From positions 37,951,430 to 38,015,429 of the forward strand of contig OZ007571.1 in NCBI GenBank assembly GCA_963931925.1: a stretch of DNA of 64,000 nucleotides, in the 5' to 3' direction. The notes under the pieces were generated by a model, which was given only the letters and a program-made list of their open reading frames with translations, was not told where the DNA came from and made no database searches. Below are positions 37,311 through 47,404 of the stretch, one piece after another. The DNA is from Onchidella celtica. Its lineage: Eukaryota; Mollusca; Gastropoda; Systellommatophora; Onchidiidae. The translations under genes and the position numbers were made by a program. Numbering within the stretch: the stretch's first letter is position 1; every line of letters begins with the position of its first letter.

Positions 37311-37614
37311 TTTCGCTTCTACTTTAAAAGATTATATCTTGAAACTTCATTAGGTCAGGCAGCAAAGCTGTAGGAATAAAACAATTGCAGGCTCCAAACA
37401 GAAAATCAATACAAAGAGATGATGTTCTCTGCAGCCTCGACTTTAATAGGCAGCGAGTTAGGCTGATTCCAGTACAAATACGATTAACATTAGATAGTTT
37501 GTTGTCTAGCCAAACTTGGCGGATGCGGAAACTTTACTCAGTTATGAACTGGTCACAAACCACCATGTCACGGACCGTAGCCTGAAAGCAACTTTGGCCA
37601 CAAACCTTCTAGAT
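37311..37614. other. Spacer, nothing recognised
   Basis: A 66-codon frame at 37385-37585 has no recognisable domain. Confidence 0.5.
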
Positions 37615-37848
37615 CAGTGGTTCTCAAGGTGTGGTGGATTAAAACATCGAACTTAACAGATGCACGATACATATGGTTATAAGTGAATAAAACTTGAAAT
37701 AAGGTTTTAATCAAAAATTCTTTTGAATGTAGATCTATACATATTGAATACATAGATATTTAAAAATCTGTTTGCATATGTGTACTAACTTTGTCCTATC
37801 ATGGTGGGGAGCAGTGAAGCATGGGGCAAAAGAGGTTGAGAAACATTG
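37615..37848. mobile_element. hAT-like MITE with CAGTGGTTCTCAA ends
   Basis: Left end CAGTGGTTCTCAA and right end TTGAGAAACATTG are inverted repeats matching at 11 of 13 positions. CAGTGGTTCTCAA is a classic hAT (Charlie-like) terminus. The flanking octamers TTCTAGAT and GCTTAGAT share TAGAT, so the duplication is only weakly preserved. The 234-bp interior is AT-rich and non-coding. Confidence 0.7.
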
Positions 37849-39489
37849 GCTTAGATCCTCAATTTGAATCGAAGGGCTGGTCTATCGCTATTAGGCCATT
37901 ACTTCGATTCTTGTGGTTCACATAATTAGGCTAATCTGTAGGTAAATAGTTAGAAAGAGTAAAAAATATATATTTATTCATCCATTCACCAATAATGTCC
38001 ACAATGTAGGCTATGCCTTTTGTTTTCTTTTCTTTTGTGTGCCTGAAGAAGGTCCCATACATAGAACATTATTTTCCATCTGTTATAAATGTTTCACTTG
38101 GTTACCGCCATATTGGTTTGTTCCGCTTGACCTCACGGGACGTGTGCTCCTATGAAATTGTGAATTATTATAAGTTTCGTCTTTTGTGGGAAGTTCAGTC
38201 CACGTGTTTTGTCCTCCCAAGAGTTTCAGTTCTTCTTTTTGGACTACAGCCAATCTTCGGGAGTGCCCATGCTCAGCCGCCGTGCCAAAAAAATAAAAAA
38301 ATAAAAAAATCTTTGCTAATGTATATTATATCCAGACGCCATGCACTACAGTGCACGAATGCCGTGTAAAGCCTCAGTTTCAAGTTCACAATTTTGGATG
38401 ACGTAGGTCAAACAAACCCATTGCCCCGCAAACTGTAGCGTAACCGTACATCTCACTGCCTGGATACAAAATGGTGAAAACTTTTTCAGAATTTGTCTCT
38501 TTTTCACAGAATTTTAATCCGCTAAAATTGCACTCGTTTCCTACCTATCCGCCTCCTACATTGTCCTTTTTTACTTTTTATGTTCTCATTACTTTAGTTT
38601 TATGTTCTGTTCGTCCAACTTATTATCATTTTTGTTTCTCCTCTCGTCAGATACTGCTTATTTCTTTCTTTCCGTCCCTGTTCCGCCTGTCCCTTGTCCT
38701 CTTTTCAACCAATCTTCAACTTTACTCTTTTTCCATCCAGTGCCCCGCCTCTCAATTACTTAGTTCCAAGAGTAATTTCAACCAAATTCATCCTTTCTTA
38801 CCATCATTCTGCCCAGGTCTCTATTTTTTCTTTCCACGTCTGTCGCGCTGCGGAAAAGGAAAATTGATACAGTGTTTCTTCAACTCTTGTAAAAATAACT
38901 TTCAACATTGGCGTAGAAGACAATTAACGTTCACATCTCTGCGGAAATGAAAACCAATTTCCTTGAAAACAAGAGTATTAAATATAAAATGCGAAATGTC
39001 AAAAAACCTCTTCATCGCCCTAACGTCGATAATTAAGCGCACATTAAGCCAGCGTCTATCTGAAATGTCTTAATATTTAATGTCTCTTGTAAGCCGAGAC
39101 AGTGGTAATCTGTGTCTGTGGTATAACAATCTCGTATGATAAAAATAGGTACAGTTGCTATCTATTATATACTGGCTGAGTACTCGTTCGATGAACAGGT
39201 TTGTGTAGTTTTGGTGTTGTTTTTTTTGGGGTAAAACTTAAGACGCCTGTGAACTAAGAAAGGCATTAATGCTGCGTAGAGAGCTTATAAGAGAGATGTA
39301 ACAACAAAGGACACCACTTCAGACCGAAAGGAATAAGAACAAAAGCCGAGATGCGTAGGGTCATCCCCAAAACTCAGCGATAGGACAGTACACAGTGTGC
39401 AGTGGTGCGCACCGAAAATTTTCAGGAAGTGATGATGTCATAAAAACCTACAGCATGTCAGTGAGCCTAGTGAAAATTGGGGAAACAAT
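37849..39489. other. Spacer, nothing recognised
   Basis: Pyrimidine-rich but unique sequence lies at 38500-38850, where a 159-codon frame seems compositional. The 11-bp direct repeat at 39479-39489 is the target duplication of the next element. Confidence 0.5.
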
Positions 39490-39520
<31 letters not shown>

Positions 39521-39733
39521 CTCCCTTAACCCCTTGCGGTGTCGTCGGGGCGCCGCCTTGATGCACTGTACACCTCCTTCCTCCATTTCTCTCTGTCGTG
39601 GGTGAGGGCCTGGGTCTCTGCAAAGGGCTTGCCTGTCCATTCTGAGATGTTATCCGCCCATTTTTTCTTCTGTCTGCCTCTCTTTCTGCTTCCCCTAACG
39701 GTTCCTTGTAGGACGTTGTGGGCGAGTACAGCA
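39490..39733 (-). mobile_element. Severely 5'-truncated LINE with 11-bp target duplication
   Basis: The direct repeat GGGGAAACAAT at 39479-39489 and 39734-39744 flanks 244 bases. The minus strand holds the last ~70 codons of a non-LTR ORF2, a stop, and an immediate (CAA)n tail, seen as (TTG)n at 39491-39520. The perfect target duplication, truncation and simple tail are the signature of target-primed reverse transcription, and the exact duplication suggests a young insertion. Confidence 0.88.
39530..39733 (-). pseudogene. LINE ORF2 C-terminal end (RTE-like or related)
   Basis: The minus-strand frame reads RKRGRQKKKWADNISEWTG then KPFAETQALTHDREKWRKEV and ends SRRRPDDTARG before TAA near 39530. 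The 'R.GRQ.K.W.DNI.EWTG..F....D...WR' pattern is a recurrent C-terminal end of non-LTR polyproteins. There is no start codon in this frame because the rest of ORF2 was lost on insertion. It encodes no catalytic motif. Confidence 0.8.
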
Positions 39734-39744
39734 GGGGAAACAAT

Positions 39745-41054
39745 AACTTTCCAATAAATAAAATAAAAAACTACACCGATTTGAGACTTCTATTAAAAAC
39801 TGTGCACCCTTACATCCATTCTGATGTATCATATAAAATTTGAAGTCTGAGTGTTGATTGGTTCAGAAGCCTTTTGCAACGAAAAATCTCAAGTCCACAA
39901 ATATATATCTATATAGTATATATTTCCGAGTTTTCCCCCGCGTCCAGTCAGGGTATTGTCCCGGGCGGTCAAAGCAAAACGGACCAAATGTGGCTGTCTA
40001 AGATTGGTAGACGTTGGTTGGAAACGACCTGTCTGTTCGTCAGCTTCATTATTTATCCGTCTGTTTGTTGTTTTTTCTTAAAACAATTTTGTATATAGAG
40101 AGCTATTAATATTTGACGACCTTTGAAGAGCGTTCAATTCGGTGCAGTTTGCCATAACCATAAGAGCAGCGTGCGTAACGCACTAATGCGCATGCCCGGT
40201 TCCAGTATTACATAAGTGTTCAATTTGGTGCAATTTCCCCAACGGAATGAGTGAAAGAGAGAGGAAAGAGAGATGGAGAGAGTAAGTGAGATTAAGGAAA
40301 GAGGGTGAGAGAGAGAGAGATCGCAGAGAGAAAGCAGATTCACCCCAGGCAAAGCCGTGGGTTAATTATCCTTGTGTGACGTAATTTCGAAAGAGGGGAG
40401 ATAATGTGTTCATTGCAATTCAGGCGAAACCTGAGATTTAAAATAAAGATAATAAAGAAGAGTCCAACCAAAGAGGGACTACTCTGGTTTATAACGTAAA
40501 GACAGTCCTGTTATTCATTTTCATGCATTGCACTGCGAGGCAATTATAAATATCAATAAAAATTCATATTGTGTGCCAGAACATTATAAACCATTTGAAT
40601 TATGCAAAAAGAAGCTTAGGGATTTTCCCCACTGTGATCATTCCAGTAGTTTCTATTGCAAAAAACTCTGATATAGCAGTAACGTCTATCATCTAACAAT
40701 AATATAACAGTTCTGGTGTCTTCAAAAGTTGACCCTTTTGTGCTTTTAACATATCGTAGGAAATACAAAAGGAATGATGTTTCATCAATTGTTTTAGAAG
40801 TTTGTGTGTATTTTCTTTTCAATAGGGTAAAGCCTGACCGGGTTTGAGAGACATTGCTTTTTTTTTTTTTTTTTCAGTTTTAATCTAGATATGCTAAGAT
40901 ATACCAAAATACGACTAGCGTATCTCTGTGAGTGTGTCTGTTATTTATTGTCATTTCAATATCAGTACACGACATAACTGTATGTTGCGTCCTTCGGTGT
41001 TGTTGTTTTTTCCAAAGACAGCGACTATTTGAATGTGTACTTTCTTCTTCTGTC
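39745..41054. other. Spacer, nothing recognised
   Basis: Contains a purine-rich patch at 40250-40335 and a T run at 40858-40875. No supported gene. Confidence 0.55.
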
Positions 41055-41365
<311 letters not shown>

Positions 41366-41595
41366 CTGCATATGCTTTTATTTGTATGTTTATTTTCTAT
41401 CTGAAATACACCTTTCTCCCATTTTTATGTCAAAGCCGGTGGGAAATTTCATTGAAATGATCTCTGCAGTAGAAACAAAAATGAAAACGAAATCAGATCG
41501 AAAGAGCACATGGGACGGAAGCGGGAGTTGAACCCGTACCCTCTGCATATTGAGCGATGCGAAACCAATTAAGGCGCCCAGCTGGGCAGAATAGG
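41366..41595 (-). mobile_element. tRNA-derived SINE, minus strand, abutting the GATA array
   Basis: The minus strand from about 41590 has an A-box region GCCTTAATTGGTTTCGCATC and a good B box GGGTTCAACTCCC near 41523-41535. A body then runs down to about 41395, ending near AGATAGAAAATAAA next to the GATA array. The Ile/Met-like anticodon loop is not well formed, so a SINE is preferred over a tRNA gene. The body and tail limits are inferred. Confidence 0.5.
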
Positions 41596-41941
41596 TCATT
41601 GCACTGCACTAACCTAGGTTATCACACTCAACTTCGTCCGCTCTTCCGATTGGTGTAATGTAATTACGTCTCTGAACATTGTTTTTTGTCTAGCCAAACG
41701 TGTCTTCCCTCGACACTTGTTCACACATTATTACAATGTCTTGTTTCCATCCTTTTCTGGCTCAATAATTGTTCCAGGTTGTTTCTTTCTGTGCGACGAA
41801 AGTTTCACATGAACAAATTGATATGTGCTGTCAATGCCTACGTACGTTTATAATAATAAGTGTCTGTGTGCAGTGCATGTATGTTTGTCCGTATTTGTGC
41901 ATGTATGTACTCGAGTGTGTTTATGTGCGTCTGTGCATGTA
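41596..41941. other. Spacer, nothing recognised
   Basis: GT-rich patch near 41860-41940. No supported gene. Confidence 0.5.
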
Positions 41942-42473
41942 CAGCGTGGGCCAAAAGGTACTTAAATATAAAATTACATTGATAACACAGTTGTATTTCG
42001 GCTGAAACAATTATATTTTAGCTTGCATAAATGCATAACTTCTTTTTATAGCTTTAATGTTTCAAGCAAATTTGTTTAAATGATGTACACTTCAATTGGT
42101 TGAAACGCGGTTGGTGTACACGTCATTTAGTTGAAATATAATTGGTGTTCGTTTTATTGAAAACTTAATTGGTGTACATAAAAGTTAGTTAAGACAGAAT
42201 TGGTGTACACTTTAGTTAGTTAAGACAGAATTGGTGTACACTTTAGTTAGTTAAGACAGAATTGGTGTACACTTTTATTTAGTTGAAAAAATATAATTGG
42301 CTTAGACTTCATTAATTGAAAATTTTACATAATCGGCGTACATTTCATTTAGTTGAAATTTTATTGGTGTAAACTTCATTTAGTTGAAATATAATTGACG
42401 TAACTCTATTTAGTTGAAATGTAACTGTTAATGAAAAGTAATAGCATGATAAAGTAACTTTTGAGTCACCCTG
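41942..42473. mobile_element. Mariner-type MITE with internal minisatellite
   Basis: The left end CAGCGTGGGCCAAAAGGTAC and the right end, whose reverse complement is CAGGGTGACTCAAAAGTTAC, form inverted repeats of about 22 bases with several mismatches. A TA dinucleotide flanks each side (41940-41941 and 42474-42475). TA duplication plus CAGGGTG...CAAAAGT ends is the Tc1/mariner pattern. The 532-bp interior has no transposase and is mostly tandem repeat. Confidence 0.78.
42081..42425 (+). repeat. ~31-bp tandem repeat inside the mariner-type MITE
   Basis: About 11 units resemble AATTGGTGTACACTTTAGTT + AGTTAAGACAG or the variant ATTTAGTTGAAATAT. Two central units at about 42199-42260 are essentially identical, while outer units are degraded, which fits ongoing central expansion. 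Confidence 0.85.
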
Positions 42474-42966
42474 TATATTACTGTATGGGCATTTATGCGC
42501 ATAAATAATGCTTTTTGCATGTGCTTTGATTTGACACATTGCTCTTGGAGCCTGTGCAATAAACAATGGCAAAATTAGAAACCGAACTTTTATGAATTTT
42601 GTGTGTGTGTTGTTATTGAAGACATTATGTAGTGCTATCAACATCGGTCTTCAGGTCACCTCAAGCCTAGCCCATCTCGCCCCCCCCTCACTCCCATACT
42701 TGTTCTCTCTCTCCCCCCCCCCCCCAAAAAAAAATCACCCACACCCCAACTCCTCTGATTTCACTAAAATGAAGCTATATTCAGTCGGCCTTGTTGTTTA
42801 GTGAGTTTGTTTGGAAGTGTCATTTAAGCTCACACAAATTGTGTTGGTGTCCCACCTTTCTTATCGATTTTGTCTTACTACCTAAATAAGCCCAAAAGAT
42901 TTAAAAGATGTCTTTTATTCGTTTTTTTAAAACAGATTTTAGATAAATACTTATCATTGTTGAAAA
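42474..42966. other. Spacer, nothing recognised
   Basis: C-rich runs at 42680-42725 followed by A runs. No supported gene. Confidence 0.55.
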
Positions 42967-43064
<98 letters not shown>

Positions 43065-43066
43065 CT
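42967..43066. repeat. (CT)n microsatellite
   Basis: Near-pure CT with two TTTC interruptions. Looser pyrimidine-rich repeats continue around 43170-43205. Confidence 0.97.
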
Positions 43067-43627
43067 TCCCCTCTCATATTTCTATTCCATTCTCTTTCAT
43101 GGTGCTGAATGTTATTGACTTTCCTTTCCCGTGTTATTGCGCAATTGTTTTCCATCCGTTTTTACCCCCCTTCTCTCTCTCTCTTTCTTTCTCTCTTTCT
43201 CCCCGTTTGTCTCGTGTCCCGAAATTTCGCCTCTCGACATTTCTCTTTCCCATGTACACTCGCACACACAGAGACACACTCTTGTATTAGCGTGCCTATA
43301 CAGGTACGGGATGATATTTACACCAACATTTAAATACACAAGTACATCTTCCTCCCTATTTCTGGCATCGTGCAATTGCCGTACAACAGTAATTAACAGT
43401 ACGCAAATAAATTCTTTTACAGCCACACTTTGTCTAGCAATCATAAAGTATTTTAAGCAAGAGTGCGGCAAAGACTTAGGTGACAGCACTTAAAAGTACA
43501 CTACACATTTAGAACTGCCAGCCTGTGATAATTTACTCTCATACTACATAGTAGAGTTGGGCGACTGAAATGGAACGAGGTTGGCAGAGTAGCCGGTTCG
43601 ATTGTGTTCAAGCAATGCAAGATACTC
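43067..43627. other. Spacer, nothing recognised
   Basis: Frames on both strands at 43112-43493 overlap each other and are compositionally driven. No supported gene. Confidence 0.5.
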
Positions 43628-43805
43628 TTAGCCTGGGAGCATACTAGCCGATTTAATAGGCCGATGGTGACGTCACGACATTCAGTCTCAGGGAGATCCA
43701 ACCAGTCGGCTGATGCGCGAGGTCTCATTGAAATTCATGCTGTGACGTCACAACTCAACTAGTCGTACGATCAAATTCGGCTGGTACGCTCCTCAGCGTG
43801 AGGTA
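43628..43805. mobile_element. Foldback MITE with paired GTGACGTCAC palindromes, copy 1
   Basis: GGGAGCATACTAGCCGATTT at 43635-43654 is an imperfect inverted repeat of the segment at about 43773-43792. Just inside each arm is the same 10-base palindrome GTGACGTCAC (43667-43676 and 43742-43751). The CACGACATTCAGT block following the left palindrome is shared with the element at 52285-52570. No clear target duplication was seen. Confidence 0.65.
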
Positions 43806-44345
43806 ATAAACCAGACTGTTCTCCTGTACGCGAATGTCTACAATGTCCTGTGTTACCTTTACTGCCAGTGGAACGTTAATAACTAATTCTTGTTCATCCA
43901 TTTCCTTTTCGTCTTCTGCATTTTCAACAGCCGCTGCTCGACCATCGATCCCGGTATCCCAGATAGAGATGTAGGCCTACAGCCAGGACTAGATGAGGTG
44001 TCCACAAAAAAACCATACTCAAATGCAAACACGGACTGACGCTCGTTCATTCATTTTCATTTCGTTTGTTGACTTTCATTCCTTTTTCTGTCTGCCCTGT
44101 CCCTTCTCTTTTCTCTTTTACTTCATTGAAAAGCAAATGTACTTCAAATTATGACGTCAAGACTGGCATTTTTACGGAATAATTACACGTTCTATGTTTG
44201 TTGTTGTTTTTCTGGGATAGACGTTTTTTTTGTTTCTATTCTTTGTCTTTTTCTTTCCTTATTTTCTAAATTCCGCCTCTCTCTCTCTCTCTGCTTCCCC
44301 AAATCCCCTCTCTCTCTGTTTGTCTGTCTGTCTCTCTGTTTCTGT

Positions 44346-44378
<33 letters not shown>

Positions 44379-45069
44379 CCTGTCCTCTCAGGTGATTTTT
44401 TTATCACAAAAAAAACAAACCAAAAACCTGACTTTTTTTCACTTGACTTTTTCCTCGCTTGCATTATTTTTCCGGCGTGCTTGTACGAGCATAGAGAAAT
44501 GTACGTATCAATGTGTTTATTGAGAGGATTGTGAGTGTGGCGATGAAACTGTAACATCATCACCTTTAAAAGATACATTACTTTATCCTTAAGGTGATAT
44601 CATGGCTATGTGCACTAGGCTTCTGTCATGTCAAGTAATAAAGAAGAAAGACAGTGGCCGAGCATGAAAACGCCCTCAATATTTAAACACATGAACCACC
44701 GGGAAATGACAATATCGGACAATTTTTTTCTAAAAATTCGAACACATTGTGCGAGGCTTCCAAATTTTCAAGAAAACGTGTTCTGTCTGGAAGTAGACGG
44801 AGTTGAAAATTTTCAAGCTAACACCTCCATGCGTGACCTCAGTTTGGCGTTGACTATTATTTATTTTAATAGATTTGTCACATTGTCACAAAATAATATT
44901 TTCATGTCTTGTCTAATCTACTTTGGACAGTTTGCTTTTTTCCGAAATTAATCAACATAAGTAAATTAAATTTCTGATGCTGTGTTGTCGAAAGTCTAAT
45001 CCTATCCTAAACCCAAACTCCAATACTACCTCTAAAGCGAAGAGGAAAAAAAAACCATAGCATTATTTA
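43806..45069. other. Spacer with CT/TCTG repeat and one unexplained frame
   Basis: A CT- and TCTG-rich repeat lies at 44276-44385. A 107-codon frame at 44628-44951 is not repeat-derived but has no recognisable domain (see findings). Confidence 0.5.
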
Positions 45070-45619
45070 GCCGTGTTTTCATGTGCACCGAAACGGGAAC
45101 TGCAAAAGAATGTCAAAAATCCATCTCGAGGTAAAAAGAAAGAGTTTCCATGTGTACGGAAAGTGGTAAGAAACTCCTCAGGTGGAGCGAAACAGATGAC
45201 GAGTTCAGCGGAAGACCGGATTCTTCCATTAGATGTTTCGGCCTTTAACTTCCTGACATCTTCCAGAACTCCGGCCACATCGAATTCATGACTCTCGGTG
45301 TTCGCCAACCACACTTTTTTTTTTTTTAAATTTCGTCGCCAGGCTCTTCTTTGGGTTCGAACCGGTGCAGCAGGCCAGATTATACCTCGGCCAGACTATA
45401 CCTTGTGTTAAAGTGGCCTAGCCTATTTTATACCCCGGGGTATATTGTGTGCTAGGCCAGTTTAACCCGGGTATAGACTGGGCAGGGGGTATATTTTAGC
45501 ATATTATACCGGTACCGCTGGTATCTGTGTTATGTGCAGGTGTCTTATCCATTTCCCTGCTTAAACTGCGTTTGGTGTTTCCGTTGCCCTTGCCCTTTCC
45601 GTTCACATGAAAACACGGC
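45070..45619. mobile_element. 550-bp terminal-inverted-repeat element with inner palindromes
   Basis: The first 16 bases GCCGTGTTTTCATGTG (45070-45085) are perfectly inverted at 45604-45619, with further imperfect pairing inside. The right half contains nested palindromes centred on TATACCCCGGGGTATA (45429-45444) and arms TGGCCTAGC / GCTAGGCCA (45414-45422 and 45451-45459). No transposase is visible, though an 83-codon frame runs on the minus strand of the left half. The target duplication is not clear, so the superfamily is undetermined. Confidence 0.7.
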
Positions 45620-46459
45620 CTTGGCGACGACAAATCCCGGTAGGGCCAACACATGATAAACTAAGTACAAGCTATGGAAAACCAATGTCGTACGAAAATA
45701 TCCGAAATCATAATTCCGTACATAAATGTTACATGGTCGGTCAACGACCTCTCTTTTCCTATAATTAGTCAGCTTATGTGACCACGCCATGTTCAGTCTT
45801 CGTCATTATTATGTTTCTGATCCTGAAAAGAACTTGAGATGGCGTGTTTATTTGCCAGTTCTTAGAGTGGCGTTAACGCTGTTGAGGGCATGATAATCTT
45901 GTAACGCAATCAATTAAGTGAAATAAGACCAGGCTGTATCCGGCTCAAACCCACTGGAATATTGACTTTGGCCGAGGGCAGTTTTACAAGAGGGCATGAG
46001 ACTCCAGACTGCCATGGTCGGTGTCTTCCAGATTCTTGCAAAACAACTCCCTACTTCATTTTCACAGTCACCTTTCGGTTCACGTTTTCTTTCGTTTCTG
46101 TTCATCTTGTCTGTTCTTTTCCGTCTTCTCTCTGTTTCTTCTGATCGTCTATTTTAATTTTTTGTTTTTTTTAAAAATCATTCATCTTTCTCAGAATAGT
46201 CTTGTGTCTCTTAAATGTTACATGTTTTCAAAATATTTTTGAAAGAGATAGGTGGTAAATCTTTTAAATGTTCTGAAAAAACAAAATGCCATATAAAAAA
46301 AAGTATTTAAAAATTGTGTATTTGTTTATGTGTATGAATTAACTTTTCTTCCGTTCTTCCCTCTCTCTACTTTCATATCCCGTCGTCTCTGTGTATGTGT
46401 ATGTGTGTGTGTTCTTTCGACACTCTTTTTCAGTACTTCAGTATTTCTTTCCAAAGATC
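45620..46459. other. Spacer, nothing recognised
   Basis: A short GT tract lies at 46391-46412. No supported gene. Confidence 0.5.
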
Positions 46460-46625
46460 AGTGTTTCTGCTCTCTCTCGTTCTTTCTTTCTCTCTCTCAC
46501 TCTCTCTTTGTCTTTCTCTTTCTGTCTCTTTCTGTATCTTTCTCTATTTCTCTCTCTGTCTCTTTCTTTCTCTCTCTCTTGTTCTCTCTCTCTCTCTCTC
46601 TTCTGTCTCTTTCTCTCTCTCCCTT
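46460..46625. repeat. Pyrimidine-rich CT/TTTC/TCTG repeat
   Basis: Imperfect CT and TTTC units. Frames across it are Ser/Leu/Phe artefacts. Confidence 0.9.
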
Positions 46626-47217
46626 TTAATTTCTCCCTCATGATTGGGATAACTGACAAGCCAGTTTGTTACCTTACACACGTTACAAAAAAACACAATG
46701 GATACACAGTTTATGATAAGAAAATATAAGGACGGACACATAAGTAACGGAAGCTGAAAAGGAAAACGTTTCATCAAAGAGCTAATGTTACTCTCCGTTA
46801 CTCTCTGAACTCCGCGGAGACTAGACCCGTCACATTAAGGTCATAAATCCTGAATATCGGTTTACACTTCTTTCTCCCTACGGTCATCGCGAGAGTCCCG
46901 ATCCTTCCAACATTTGGGACAATCCGTGCCGTTGTGACGCTGATTTATATTGGTGCGAGCAACAGTATATTAATAATTATGAATAATTGGAAAAACATAC
47001 CAATGCAGTATAGTTTTATACTCTGTTTTATAGCTTTAAATTCTGACTGCCGCGAGAATCTGCTTCGTTCCCAGATCTTCTTTCACACCAGACAGACAAA
47101 CAGACAGGCAGGCAGACATACAAACACACACACACACTATGTGTGCAAAGATACCTGCTGCATGTTAAGTACTAGCTGATTCGGCGTGCACTTATCGTTG
47201 AAATAATTATACATTTC
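46626..47217. other. Spacer, nothing recognised
   Basis: Short CAGA and CA tracts lie at 47090-47137. No supported gene. Confidence 0.5.
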
Positions 47218-47404
47218 ACGAGAAAGAGAGAGAGGAGAGACAGAGAAAGAGAATGACAGGGAGAATGCGAGAGAGAATGTGAGAGAGGGGACTTGAGAGA
47301 GAGAGGGAAAGAGAGAGAATGGGAGAGAGGGTGAGAGAAAGAGAGAGAGAAAATGAGAGAGAGAGAGAGAGAGAGAGAAAATGAGAGAGAGAGAGAGAGA
47401 GAGA
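47218..47404. repeat. (GA)n repeat with GAGAATG-type interruptions
   Basis: GA units with regular AATG interruptions, purer towards 47355-47404. Confidence 0.93.

Noticed and set aside
38471..38950. 159-codon frame in pyrimidine-rich DNA
   Set aside because: Phe/Ser/Leu content follows the base composition and there is no motif or splice signal.
41510..41590. Functional tRNA gene
   Set aside because: A and B boxes are present, but the anticodon arm and acceptor stem are poorly formed and a body follows.
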